The notes below the pieces were generated by a model. The model had not been told where the DNA came from and ran no database searches. It saw only the letters and a list, made by a program, of their open reading frames with translations. From positions 57,165,000-57,228,999 of the forward strand of contig OW121740.1 in NCBI GenBank assembly GCA_933228675.1: a stretch of DNA of 64,000 bases. The letters are read 5' to 3'. This document shows positions 46,720-61,155 of this stretch, piece after piece; within the stretch, counting starts at the first letter, position 1, and every line of letters begins with the position of its first letter. This DNA is from Stomorhina lunata. Lineage: Eukaryota > Arthropoda > Insecta > Diptera > Rhiniidae. A program made the position numbers and the translations under genes.

Positions 46720-47510
46720 CAAGTAAGAAAGCGATATAGTCGGTCAAGCCCGACCATACGATACACTTCACCACTAAGGGCAAAGGTGTTATTTTTCCTG
46801 TATAAAGACAAATATTTGCTAAATTTTGCCATCATACAAACATTTTCTCAAAACTTATATATTTAACCTGTTTCCGTCATTTGGACTTTTATGAGAGCTA
46901 GGGTCAAATGTGGACCGATTATCTCGAAATTTGGCAAATTGATTACAGTTGTTACATAATGTTATGTATGCAAAAAATAAATTCAAAATTTTCATTATCT
47001 TTAGATTTACGAGCGTTTTAGTGATTTTTTGTCTCATTTAGTGCGTTTTTAAAGAAGAGTTTTTATGGGAGCTATGGTCAAATGTGGATCAATTTCAACG
47101 AAATTTGTTACAGTGATTTAAGTTTACATAAGCAGTATTTGTTTTAAATTTCATGAAAAAATATTGATATTTGTGGCCAATATAGCAATTCCGGGAAGTG
47201 GGACCTATGGGAGGTACCATAAATAATGGACCGATTTTGATTAATTTCAATAGCCATGGTCCCATTATCAAAAAAATGATCTGTGCCAAATTTCATCAAA
47301 TTATCTTTAGAATTGCGACCTGTAGTTTGATTACAACGTTTACATGGGGGTCCAGCCAGCCAGTCAGCCAGACGGACGGACATCGCTAAATCGACTCAGA
47401 AAGTGATTCTAAGCCTATTGGTATACTAAAAAGTGGGTCTAAGACAAATATTTCTATGCGTTGCATACATCAGCACAAACTTATAATCCACCTATGGTGG
47501 TGAAGGGTAT
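46720..47510 (+). mobile_element. DINE-like element, short subfamily
   Basis: CAAGTAAGAAAGCGATATAG with hairpin GTCGG/CCGAC at the left; CCACCTATGGTGGTGAAGGGTAT-type right end. The 3' hairpin has lost its ATACCCTTT half (TTATAATCCACC). GACGGACGGACATCGC is at 47,372. It also contains the intact TATATATTTAACCTGTTTCC that serves as the empty site for the piggyBac-like element at 58,054. Confidence 0.85.
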
Positions 47511-47962
47511 ACAAAATTGGTGCAGTATGGGACAAAAACTTAAAATTTTAGTTTTTGAAGTCGAATATCTTTAAAACCGTAAGAGATGCATATGTAGATC
47601 TTGATCTGTATATTTGTTATATAGTATGATTATTCAAATCGGTTGGAAAATGACAATTATATACAGTTTTAAGTGATTTATGAGTCTGAGATACCCTTAT
47701 TTGGGGCTGATTGTGCCGCCCCAGTAAAGTCTAGGTTTTTCAGGTTCAAAACTTAAGCTACCCAACACTTCTGCTATATCCACTGGTAAGATTTTGTACC
47801 TCTCGCCGAACAGAATTAATTCAGTATTGATCAAATTTACTGCAAAACCGATATTTTCCACCTAATTTCAAATAATAAGTGGGTCACGACAACCTTAACA
47901 TATCGGTCATATCGAAGTTTTATAGTAACGTTCTTGGAAAAGCAGTGATGGTTTAAAATTTT
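47511..47962. other. no recognisable feature
   Basis: Spacer between the DINE-like element and the RTE-like remnant; may be upstream retrotransposon sequence, but no motif is visible. Confidence 0.4.
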
Positions 47963-48473
47963 ATGGCAAGTGAACTTTTATTCAAAGCCACCAAGTCTTA
48001 CAGAGCTGTCTCAATGGAGTTAGCATTCTGGCTATTTGACATCATCTTTCTGCTCAATATTTTTATTAAATATTTCCTTTCCAATGTGCATACGAGAAAC
48101 AAAAATCGGTTTATTTACGCTAAAGATCAACAGATGAAAATATGGGAAGATCATTACTCAAACTTGCTGTCAGCCAATCCAGCTGAATACATCAGAATAT
48201 GCGATAGCGATCCTATGCGTCACATATATTTATATTAATAATGAGTTTGATACGTTACCACCAACATCCCAAGAAATAATAGCTACAAACAAATGGCTAA
48301 AATCTGAAAAGTGTGCAGGTCCTGACGGAACACCACCCGAATAACCAAAAATTAACACAGCTCTATCAAAAATGTTGTTAAAGCCTCTTATCACGAAGTA
48401 TTGGTCGGATCAAAGATTGCCAAATGATAAAAGAAAAGATCTAATTATAGAACTGAAAAAAAAAATTTTTTTT
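47963..48473 (+). pseudogene. RTE-like retrotransposon ORF, segment before RT (split copy, part 1)
   Basis: Reads AKDQQMKIWEDHYSNLLSAN (linker before RT, family WxxHFxxLLN), then in another frame LPPTSQEIIATNKWLKSEKC AGPDGTPPE and SKMLLKPLITKYWSDQRLPN and LIIELKKK. PGPDGIPxE and the following helix start the RT domain. The reading is cut after LIIELKK by the DINE-like element and resumes at 50,741 with NLQDCLNWRG. Confidence 0.8.
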
Positions 48474-49081
48474 TTTTCACCAATAGGTGAAAGTGTATTA
48501 TTATAAGTTTGTGATACCTTTTGTAATTTTTTTATTAGTGACGTCGCCAAGTCGATTCTCCTGCCTATTCTGAGTCGATCGGTTCAATTTGAATGGTATT
48601 CATAATCAGATTTGTGGAGTTTATATATCAGATTTTAGGAAATCCTCCCACAAAGAACGCTGTCAAATTTCATCAAAATCGGTCTATAAACACCTGAGAT
48701 ATCGCTGAAACAATACTTACAAAATGTAAACAAAATTTCTTAGACACGTACTTTGGGCAATTTGCTGTACATCACAAGTAGTGTTTTGGCGATATCTCAG
48801 TTGTTTATGGACCGCTTTTGAAAAAATTTAATAATGTGCTTGGCGGGAGAATTTCCTAAAATCTGATATAAAATTGATGTATGTCCGTGCTCCAGGAGGA
48901 TGGTTTTTCCTATTTCTGCATTTCATTTTTTGAACAAACATTCTCTAACGCGTACTTTGGGCAATTTGCGATACATCAAATTTAGTGTTTTGGCGGTATC
49001 TCAGTTGTTTATGGACCCATTTTGATAAAATTTTACAGACTGCTTTGGGAAACTATTTCCTACAATCTGATATATAACATA

Positions 49082-50349
49082 AAGAGTGTTCTAAAAAAAA
49101 TATGCATTTATTATTTAAGACAAAATTTATCCATAGTGCAAGAAATAATTTATTTTTTGATCAAGTTAGTTTCTATAGATATGTCAGAGTTAAGTAAATA
49201 ACCAAAATGAACTGCGAAAAAAAAGTTCGTGAAAATATAATTAAAACTTTTCAAAATATCCGTCATGGACTTTTAAAAAAATAGCTAAAAATTTGAAAGT
49301 TGACCCTCGAACGGTTTCTAATCCCATCAGACGGTATAAGGAAAACCTGAGCATTGAAAGAAAACCTGGATCAGGGAGGAAAAAAGGTCCTACAGATATT
49401 GGTAAGGCAAAAGAAGTCGAGCGACTCTTTCGAAGAGCGCCTAACACTTCTTTAAGAAAAGCAGCTCGTACGGTGAAATGTTCTACGAATTTTGCACATA
49501 GAGTCAAAGCTTATGCTGGACTGAAGACATACAAAGTCCAAAAGGTTCCAGATCGCAATGCTATAAAGAACTTAGAAGCAAAAAAACGAGCGAAAAAATT
49601 GAAGTCTGATTTTATAAAAAAAAATACACCTGTTGTGTGATGGATGATGAAACATACGTACTGGCAGACTTTTCTCAACTTCCTGGTCAAGATTTTTATG
49701 TTGCTGATAAACGGGGCAATGTTCGGCAAGAGTTTCGCACAAAAAAAAACAAACAAAATTCCCTAAGAAGTTTCTCGTGTGGCAAGTTATTTGCAGTTGT
49801 GGCAAAAGAAGTAAATTATTTTTGGCATCTGGCACAATAAACACAGAAATTTATATAAAGGAGTGCCTACAAAAACGGTTGTTACCCTTTTTAAGAGAGC
49901 ACAGAGTGACTACATTTTTTTTGGCCCGATTTGGCATCATGCCATTATGTAAAAAAGGCACTTAAGTGGTACTCAAAGAATAATGTCATTTTTGTACCAC
50001 GAGAGGCAAATCCACCTAACTGTCCAGAATTTCGGCCTGTGGAAAGGTATTGGGCTCTGGTAAAAAAGGAATTGAAGAACACAGGAAAGATTTCCAAGAA
50101 CATGTCCGATTTTAAGCGCAGGTGGAACACATGCTCCAAAAAGTTATCAGCAACTGTAAAATCTTTAATGGGAGGGTTTCCGAAAAAAGTCGATAATTTT
50201 GCAAAACCCGAGTACTAAGTAAACATTTTAATGCTAAATGATTTTGTATAATATGTCATTATATTTGCGTATTTTGTAGAGTTTTTATATTAAAAGGTTT
50301 GATTTTTATTTAAGAAAATCCAACTACAAATTTTATTTAGAGCACTCTT
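49082..50349 (+). mobile_element. DD37E Tc1/mariner-superfamily transposon, copy 2
   Basis: Ends AAGAGTGTTCTAAA and complement of AAGAGTGCTCTAAA; TA on both sides (49,080-49,081; 50,350-50,351). At 1,268 bp it is the uninterrupted sister of 34,960-37,010 and shows what that copy looked like before its insertion. The empty site survives in the related DINE-like element at 58.8 kb. Confidence 0.9.
49207..50218 (+). pseudogene. DD37E transposase, copy 2, frameshifted
   Basis: ATG at 49,207 reads MNCEKKVRENIIKTFQ; a deletion before CGTCATGG shifts frame. It continues KVDPRTVSNPIRRYKENLSI and GSGRKKG (DNA binding) to KSDFIKKNTPVV-stop (49,640). The next frame holds CVMDDETYV (first Asp, from 49,638), an extra A in the AAAAAAAAC run at 49,741, then ICSCGKRSKLFLASGTINTE, ARFG/PDLASCH (second Asp) and FRPVERYWALVKKELKNTG (Glu) to FAKPEY-stop at 50,218. 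About four small indels separate it from an open gene. The indels differ from those in copy 1. Confidence 0.85.
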
Positions 50350-50738
50350 TAATATCACATGTACACTAGGAGTATCTTTTTTCTCTTGTTATTTAAAAGT
50401 GTGTTTCAATCAAAAATTTTAAAATTTTCGTCTAAATTTTGGTATTTTTTCGATATTTTCGGTGTTTATAAACCGATTTTAATGAAATTTAATAGCGTTC
50501 ATTGCGGGAGAATTTCCTAAAATCTAGTATATAATTTATGTATGTCCATCCTCCAGGGGCTTCAGAAACTTGATTTCAACAGACAGACAGACGGACATCG
50601 CTTAATCGATTCTCCTCTCGATTCTGAGTCGATCGGTATAATTTTTATGGGGTCTTCGATCACTAATTAAAAAATAATTAAAAATTACAAACGGAATCAC
50701 AAACTTATAATACCCTTTCACCTATTGGTGAAGGGTAT

Positions 50739-51530
50739 AATAAATTTGCAGGACTGTTTGAATTGGAGGGGTATTAACATGGTAAACAAAGTTATAGCCC
50801 ATATTCTACACAGCCGCATAGCGACCATTGTCGGACCACAGCTTAAACGTGAACAAGCAGGCTTTAGACAAAAGAAATCATGTATTGATCACATCAATAG
50901 CTTGAGAATCATTGTGGTGCAATCGGTTGAATGGCGATCATTACTCTTCCTACTTTTTATAGATTTCAATAGCGCATTTGACACATTTGCATGCAGTAAA
51001 AAATCCAAATCTCTGCATCCCGTTCTGCTTTAGCTGGCCTCAAATTAACATTAAGACAACTGAGTCATTGCGATTAAACTCACTTAATGAGTCAAAATTT
51101 TATCTTCCTGGACAATACATATATTGACGAGGTTGAAACTTTCTGTTACCTAGGAAGTATAATCTCTAAAAGGCGTGGCAGCAGAGAAGATATCCAAAAT
51201 ACATTATGCAATGCCAAGCAAATTTTTGGTATTTTTAATAAGTTCTGGAGATCTCAAAATATCTTGACTATCAACAACCTCAAAGTATTTAACACTAATG
51301 TCAAACCCATGCTCTTATATGGCTGTGAGACATGGAATATTACAAGCATTTGTCATTCGATGCCTCAGCCGTGTTTTAGGAATATTCTGGCCCGTTACAA
51401 TTTTAAATCAAGATTTATGGTTGCATACCGAGCAAGAACCATTACAAACAACTATCCGTACTCGAAAATATCGAGCCATAACATAATGATGGACGATTTT
51501 AATTTTATTATTAAAATTTATTATTCATGA
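50739..51530 (+). pseudogene. RTE-like retrotransposon ORF, RT and C-terminal part (split copy, part 2)
   Basis: 50,744-51,000 reads NLQDCLNWRGINMVNKVIAH, ILHSRIATIV, KREQAGFRQKKSCIDHINSL and FLLFIDFNSAFDTF (RT motifs 1, 2 and A; live form FDSVDR). A deletion removes the YADD region. 51,087-51,330 gives YIDEVETFCYLGSIISKRRG, EDIQNTLCNAKQIFGIFNKF WRS and VKPMLLYGCETWNI, the RTE-type C-terminal block. A shifted frame then gives CLSRVLGIFWPVTI and EQEPLQTTIRTRKYR. It continues the ORF broken at 48,473. Confidence 0.85.
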
Positions 51531-53064
51531 TCATCTGCATCATCTCACAAAATATCAGGGCAGTAGAATTTACAGTTCTGATTTTACAGCAAAACCAATA
51601 AAGACTTAAGTACAATTTACTGTCCAATGATATTTTAAAAAATGCTTCTCCTAAAAATTTTATATTTTGGCGCTTGAGTCTTTTTGGCGTTTTGGGCTCG
51701 ATATGGTTGGCTGGGACATACACTTAGGGTCCTGGAGGTCTGGAAAACCTACAAGCACGTGGAGGTGGCAAACTGAGAACAGGTTACGAGACTTCGGTGT
51801 ATCATGAAACGAGATGAAAGTGTGGACTAGACGCTACGCCCATTAAGCATAACATATAATATTCAAACTGGGTTCGAGTTATAGCTCAACAAATAGACAT
51901 GCTATGCAGTTACAGTGTTGAATAATTCAAAGCTTTGTCTTTTCACCATCTTCTTTTCACAACCATTGGTTTCTTTACTTTCAAAAAGCTTAACAAGAAA
52001 ATAAGTTAATTCGTATTGTTACAAACCTTCTATGGTACTTATTTTATTAAGGTATTTATAAGTGCGACTATGTCCGTTACTATAGCATTTATTTTTATTT
52101 TAATCAATTTGTCATTCATCAAAGGGGATTGTCTTTTCATATTCAGATTTAGTTCTGGTTTTGATGGTTTGGTTTGATGTTCACTCAAATTGAGCCTTTT
52201 TCGTCTTATGCTCTCTCATTGACAAATTTCATATGATTTAAGTTAAGTCTATTTCATTTTAGGTCTTGTCAACTTCAGACAAGTTTTATTTACGTTCGAT
52301 GCTGCGGCTGTTATGGCTTGTTTCGTTTACGTTTAAGGCTGATTTTGTTTTAAATTGGCTTAAATGTTTTAACAACCAGAAAACACAAGCAAATCACCGA
52401 AAGACGACATGGAAATAGAAAAAAGATTAATGGCACACTTCCGTTTTAAATGTAGCAACAGCAACAGCGACTGCGACAACAACAAAAGCGATAAATACTC
52501 GAAATAGAGTTTTTATTATTAATGAATGAATATTTAAATAAAATATTTACAATTTCAAAGATTGTCTTTTGCGTTTTTGTTAAGCATAAACAAACAAAAA
52601 TTTTCTGCTCTTTGCCCTTTTCTTTAAGTGTTTTTGTGTCACTTTTTGTACATGATTTGTATTTTATTTAAAATGTTTTTTGGTTTTTTTCTAGATTTGT
52701 TTATGTGGTAAACTGCCCACTATTTTGTACAGTGGAATAATAATAACTTGTACTATTTTTTATTGATAATTTCAATAAGTGGTAAAACTTTATAATGCTT
52801 TGGAATAACTATCGCTTGTTATTTTACCGTTAAATCGAAAATTTTGAAAGTAGAAAACATATTTAGTTACATCTGTTAAATATATCATCTCATCGGGATT
52901 TTACTGTATTACATTTTGTTTCCAATTTCTATTTTGTTTGTTGGTTAAATGTTAGTAAATGTCTTGTATTTTTTATGTGTTACTTTGAACTTATTTGGTT
53001 TTGTACAAATAAAGTTTAGTGTGACAAATATTGCCAATTTTGAAAAACAAAAAACTCATTCTTA
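51531..53064. other. no gene; short CAR-rich patch
   Basis: CAACAGCAACAGCGACTGCG and ACAACAAC near 52,456-52,490 are the only simple sequence. The rest is AT-rich, without motif-bearing ORFs. Confidence 0.4.
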
Positions 53065-53073
53065 CGATAATAC

Positions 53074-53450
53074 CATGGCACAATACACTAGGTAAAATCA
53101 CTAGGGAGAGTTGTCAATTTTTTAGACCCTGTTATGTCAAGAAAGCAGAATGAAAATCGAAGTAAAAGAAAAACTTGAATTTAAAATTAGCACCGCACTC
53201 ATCACTCCATAGTTTGATCTTACTTTTTGGACCTTTTATAAACTTCACGAGTTTTTGATGATAAAATGCGTTACAAATGTTTCTTTTTATAAACACTTAG
53301 AAAATATTTTAATTTATTTATTTTTGACAAACTAAAAAATACAATAAAAAAAGTATAAATTTTTTTTAATTTTCTTTTGCTTGACTTTTCAGGGATTTGA
53401 AATTGAGAACGAAGTGTGTAGTGATTTTACCTAGTCTTTATTGTGCTATG
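53074..53450. mobile_element. MITE, CATGGCACAATA termini, copy 1
   Basis: Inverted ends CATGGCACAATACACTAGGT and complement of CATAGCACAATAAAGACTAG, both running into TAAAATCACTA. Flanked by CGATAATAC / CGATAATGC (53,065-53,073; 53,451-53,459), a 9-bp duplication with one mismatch. 377 bp, non-coding. Sister at 54,158. Confidence 0.85.
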
Positions 53451-54157
53451 CGATAATGCCATAAAATTGGTAATGTCAAAATAGAAACTTCAATTAGAAC
53501 ACAGTAGTGCCAGAGCAGCACTAAAATGATGGGATTCGCACACTTAAGGCTTCCAGGACATGGTAAGCTGTTGGTTTTCCTTGTTTTTATTGTTAGAACG
53601 GAATATTGCAGGTGGTTTTGTAGATCTTTTGTTGTATGATTCAGAAATCTCAGTTTGTGTGATAATCAGCAGATATCATTAGCATAAAGTGTGTTCCGAA
53701 TGAAATTTGTAGGCGCATTTAGTTAAATAAAACCCGTGCAATATAAAAGCTATTTAAAACACGCAAATTTATTTGATAAATTTATTCAACATTAAAATGT
53801 TGATTTATTATTCGGTATTTATAAAATTATCGACTTTTTTGGAAGGTCTACATTTAAAAACTTAACAGTAGCTTAAAATCGGTTATGTTCTGGGTCAGTT
53901 TTCCTGTGTTCTCAAATTAATTTTTACAAGAGCCCAGTATCTTATCGAAGAGCGACAAAAATAATTATATTAAAGACATACAGCCTGTTTTTGAATCTAC
54001 TGTCAGAGACCGAATATTGTTTTATTTTTTAAATCAATCAAGTATAAATATCATTGCCGATGAAAATTTATTTTCATTTCGATCGATGAATAAAAATGAG
54101 GGATTTATATTTGAAATATAAATATCCCTCATGATGAAAATTTTAAATATCTTTAAC
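53451..54157. other. no gene; hairpin at 54,098-54,133
   Basis: A strong hairpin with ATGAGGGAT...ATCCCTCAT ends and TTATATTT/ATATAA inner stem is centred near 54,115, just outside the second MITE. Otherwise unrecognised. Confidence 0.45.
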
Positions 54158-54543
54158 CATGGCAGAACTACACTAGGTAAAATCACTAGGGAGAGTTGTC
54201 AATTTCTTAGACCCTGTAATGTCAAGAAAGCAGAATGAAAGTCGAAGTAAAAGAAAATATTGAATAACTTGAATTTGAAATTTGCACCGCACACATCACT
54301 TCATAGTTTAATCTTACTTTCTGGACCTTTTATAAACTTCACAAGTTTTTTATGATAAAATGCGTTACAAATGCTTCTCTTAATGAACTTTTAAAAAATA
54401 TTTTAATATATTTATTTTTGACAAACAAAAAAAATACAATGAAAAAAATATTTTTTTTTTCAATTTCTTTTGCTTGACTTTTCAGGGATTTGAAATTGAG
54501 AACGAAATGTGTAGTGATTTTACCTAGTTTTTATTGTACTATG
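54158..54543. mobile_element. MITE, CATGGCACAATA family, copy 2
   Basis: Same interior and orientation as 53,074-53,450 (GGGAGAGTTGTCAATTTYTT, ATGTCAAGAAAGCAGAATGA, GCTTGACTTTTCAGGGATTT). Flanked by a perfect ATCTTTAAC duplication (54,149-54,157; 54,544-54,552). The 8-9 bp duplication suggests hAT, P or Mutator-type transposition; the ends do not decide which. Confidence 0.9.
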
Positions 54544-54760
54544 ATCTTTAACGATAAATATCCGAAATATCTGTGATATTAGAGTTAAGGATAACTTGAC
54601 TTCGGTTTTTGTTTTTTAGTGTTGTCAATATTTATTTTAATTATTTATTTATACAAAAATTTGTTCGTTGATGTCCAGTTTTTTAGTTTTAATTAAATAG
54701 TTAAAGAAAAAATAAACAACACAAAAAAATGCAATTAAGTTAAAATAAAGCAGACTCAAA

Positions 54761-54802
54761 GTCCCCTGAAGAAGTTTCCACCAAAGAAACGAAACGTTGG
54801 GA
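54761..54802 (+). ncRNA. hammerhead-like motif, probably degenerate
   Basis: CUGAAGA (fits CUGANGA) at 54,766-54,772, stem II GTTTC/GAAAC (54,774-54,778 with 54,786-54,790), GAAA at 54,791-54,794, and stem I TCCC/GGGA (54,762-54,765 with 54,799-54,802). One extra A (54,773) precedes stem II, and the stem III linker is only CGTT, two bases shorter than in the 18.7 kb ribozyme. Related to that motif in layout but may not cleave. Confidence 0.4.
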
Positions 54803-55205
54803 GAATGTAAATGAAAAAATTTTGAAGTTTTATTTACACTAAAAATAAAATAACTGACCATACAAGCCTAAAGGTAACCCCTTATGAAATCAAAGAAAAA
54901 TATTTTATTGATTGTTTTATTTTTGAACTTCTGTTTTGACTTTGAAAAAATAAAATATTTTTGAAATTTTAAAATTTTCAACAATGAATGTATGAATATG
55001 TTTCCAAATAATTGGAATGTTTTAGGACATCGAAGTTAAACCTAATAGTCCTAATGGAACTATTGGTGGTTTCTTTGACTCGCAAAACCATTTCAACATA
55101 AAATTTGTAACAATAATTGAATTTATTGTTATTTAAATTGAATTTATTGTTATTTAAACGTCCTAAAGACTTTTTATACCAGGACAAATCTTTTTCTTCT
55201 GTCAC

Positions 55206-55742
55206 CCTTGACTTGCAGTGGAGCATAGGGCCTGGGAGGATGCAGCAATTGCCTGGCGTCTCTAGCTACCAGGTAAAAACTGTATCCAATTCCCACTCTA
55301 ACCTTCTCGTGGTACATCCTGTAAACCTGAGCAACCTAGTTTTAGATGCGGTAAGCAACCCGCGTGGGATTCTAGGTCAGGGCTAATATAAAAGGGAGTT
55401 ATCTTAGAGCAATTCCAACGTATATGGTCTAAGGGTCTAAGATAATTGTACTTGGTAAAGTACGAAAATGCAGCGTCTGTTCAACATGCTAGTTGCGGCT
55501 GCAAGCGGGCGTCAGTCTCGGATCGAGCGGCTCGCCATACAAACGTGGCTTGTGTCTTTGGACCCATCACCCATCGACTCAGCACTCACGATGTTTTAAG
55601 CATGGAAAGAAACAACATTACTCCAAGGGGTAATCATGCGAGAAATCCCCCTGCTACGGCAGCTGGCGCAAGGATTTTGGAGTTGCCTAATCTATGCAAG
55701 AACATTATGATGAATGAAACCAAATACAGAAATAAAATTTGA
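55206..55742 (+). repeat. RTE-like retrotransposon leader segment, copy 2 (isolated)
   Basis: Homologous to 2,215-2,680 but with extra blocks (GTAAACCTGAGCAACCTAGT; a GC-rich GGCTGCAAGCGGGCGTCAGT then CTCGGATCGAGCGGC) that copy 1 has lost. No endonuclease or RT follows, so this copy is truncated at its 3' side. The GC-rich middle stands out from the AT-rich surroundings. The 98-codon frame at 55,446-55,742 has no known domain. Confidence 0.6.
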
Positions 55743-57906
55743 ATATTTTCTATCAAAATTTTTTTTCATCGGATGAAAAAAGATGAAAATTATTTTGAAC
55801 TGATAAATATCTCAAACGATTTTTTTATTTTTTATTTTCATCGGATTGAAAAACGATACAAAATTTTTCGAACAATTAAAAATCTTTAGGGATTTTTATT
55901 ATTTTTTAAACTTCAATGATTGTTTTTTTTTTGTATGGATTAAAATATGAAAATATTGTTTTTAAAGTATTAATGTTCTGTCTCTGTCTACTGTTTTTTC
56001 AAATTTTACGTCAACTGACGATAATTGTTTTGGTGTTTGTATTTTTTTTTTTTTAGTGAAATGAGAAAAAGCTTTCAAAATTTTGGTGCAATACACTATA
56101 GTAAAACTTTTTAAAACAAATTAAAGTTTGTCTCATCGCTCTAGACCATCTGCTTTCCAGCTGTCACCAATTCATTTATTTTGCTAACATAAGCCGCTTG
56201 TTTTTGCTTGTTCGAATGGGAATTCATTTGGACAGGCTCTATGTGTAGAACTTTTATAGAATACATATTTCCAGGGAGGGTATTCCCCGCTGTTGGCATA
56301 GATTTTTATTTTATTTAAATTCAGGGAAATTTTCTTATTAGGAATTTTTTCAATTTCACCTATAGAAATTCTAAATTTCATTTGGAGTTTTCTCAATTTC
56401 AAACGAACATCTTCTCAATATCAAATGGAAATCTTTAATTTCGTTTGGAATTTTCTCAATTTCAACCCAAATTTTCTCAATTTCATTCGTAATATTCTCA
56501 ATTTCAACTATAATTGATAACTTGCATATCAAAAGATTTTTGTGAGATTTTGGAATTTCAAGTTTATATAGAAAGTTATAATTTATTCCTAATTAGACTA
56601 TTTTAAGTCTCGTACCCTAAAAAAGATCAATATTATTTTAAACAATTTCGATTGATATATCACAAACCTAAATTTTATTATTAGAAGATTAGAGCCAAAA
56701 GCTGGTTTAAGACCAACTCTAATATTAAATTTTCTTTACTCTAACATTGCCCTCAAATTTCAATCATTGTAGAATAAAATAAATATATTATTGGTAATTA
56801 CTTTTTTGAATAAAGATCACCTTTCATAATAACATTTAAAAAGTCATAACAATGATATGATATTCCCCATAAAATTCCACAAATTATTATGACTTAGATC
56901 AAAGCAAAAAATTCATTGGATTTCTTGTTTTTAACTCTTATAAGTTACTCGTATGTACATTAATAGCATCCACATATTTTTTGTAGCTGTTTCTTTGGAC
57001 CATAATGATTAAACCTTTAACATGTAATAATAGTTTATTTGTGTCATTGACATGACAGCAACATAACAATCGAGATTCTTTTGCTATTTTATATTTTCTC
57101 ACTTTAAAGTTTAAACATTTCAACAAAAAAACGAAAAGTATCTTCACAAAATTCTTTGCCCCATTACAGGAACATACGAGTATGAAACGTTAAGAACTGT
57201 AGCAGAAAAAAGTACTAAAATCAGTGTCTAAGTGGCTAATTCTTACCAATGAAAAAATACTAAAATAAAAGAACTGAATTGGATTTGTACACTTACATGC
57301 GATATTTATTTTGAACAGACTATAGACAGGTCAGACAGACATGCAGACCTCGAGAGACAGGCCGTCAGACATAAGAACTCAAAAAAAAATTTACTCGCAT
57401 TCAGATTTTGAACGAAAAGTGAATAGATTAGAATTAACATTGGAGTAGTTGTCTTTCGTACGAGTACAACTATTACCCGAAACATCATATAATAAACAAA
57501 AATATCAGTTAAAACCTTTCAAATTTCCAGTGGTGGTGTGGAGCCTCGTCACATGTTTATTTGTTGTCCAAATATACTTTTAACAGAGGGAAGATATCCC
57601 AAGTTAGAAATTACAGAAGCAAAAGATTTATACTTGAATTTCATATTATTCAGTAGAATATCAAATAAAATTAACTAACGAGAATATGCATTTAATCGTA
57701 TCAAAATCTTTTTTTTTTTTTCAAATCACAGCTTTGCTTTTGAGGGATTCTTTCCCATTTTTAATATTAAAGTGATGCTCGTGGTATCAGCATATTTTCT
57801 AAATTTTTTTGTTGAAGTTCTCTTCTGGTGACATTGCTTGTCTAAAGTGGAGTCGTTGTACTGCACCTACAATGCACAGTGGAGCAAAGTGTAGTGTTAT
57901 TAAAAA
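55743..57906. other. no gene; one short minisatellite
   Basis: At 56,343-56,510 the string TTTTCTCAATTTCA recurs with ~21-bp or longer spacing (near 56,388, 56,411, 56,450, 56,471, 56,493). Elsewhere AT-rich DNA without recognisable features; a GACAGACATGCAGACC patch lies at 57,330-57,350. Confidence 0.5.
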
Positions 57907-58336
57907 CAAGTAAATAAGTGCTATAGTCGGTCAAGCCCGACCATACGATACCCTTCACCACTAAGGCCAAAGATGTTCTTTTTCGTGAATAAAGACAAAT
58001 ATTTGCTAAATTTTGCCATTATACAAACATTTTCTCAAAACTTATATATTTAACCCTTAAGAGAACACCAAAATGTATTCACATAAGCGAACCCCAAGGC
58101 CTGGCTGGGACTTCATATATTTTGTAAGGATTTAACAAGATTTTTACAAAATTTGCAAAAAAATCTTGTGTTGCGTTTTACATTATCTTTTTATTTACAA
58201 ATAGTGCACTTGAGTTTGTTTTTTAAGGCCTCTGGACCGCTTTCTTGACCCAAAATGGGTTTACGTTCCTATAGTAAATGAAAAGTATTATACTATATAT
58301 TCTAATTAATTTAATTCGATTTGCTTTACCTTTTTT

Positions 58337-60965
<2,629 letters not shown>

Positions 60966-61155
60966 TTTATATATAAAAGCTTCTATTGCCGATCTTCTTG
61001 AAAATTTTTCGTAATTGTTTTGTTACTCATTCTTCAACACAGGAGTGACCAAGCTACTCTAAAAGACGAGTCAAAAAATTTCATCTCGCATACTTTCATC
61101 ATATTTAGCTTATGCCATTATATCAATCATAAAAGTAAAAAGTTCGTCGATTTGT

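Larger units (their letters stand above)
48474..50738. mobile_element. DINE-like element (CACCAATAGGTG subfamily) splitting the RTE ORF
   Basis: Both outer edges carry the CACCWATNGGTG hairpin (48,478 and 50,720). Its body, GAGATATCGC...CAATTTGCTGTACATC...TTTATGGACC, matches the reverse complement of 58,337-59,470. A GACAGACAGACGGACATCGC tract is at 50,579-50,598. The DD37E element at 49,082-50,349 sits inside; rejoining the halves across one TA recreates TGATATATAACATANTATCACATG as seen reversed near 58,820-58,850. Confidence 0.75.

Noticed and set aside
53526..53575. Possible small exon: ATGATGGGATTCGCACACTT ... CATG followed by GTAAGC
   Set aside because: A start and a donor-like GTAAGC occur together, but with no partner exon or recognisable protein it cannot be distinguished from chance.
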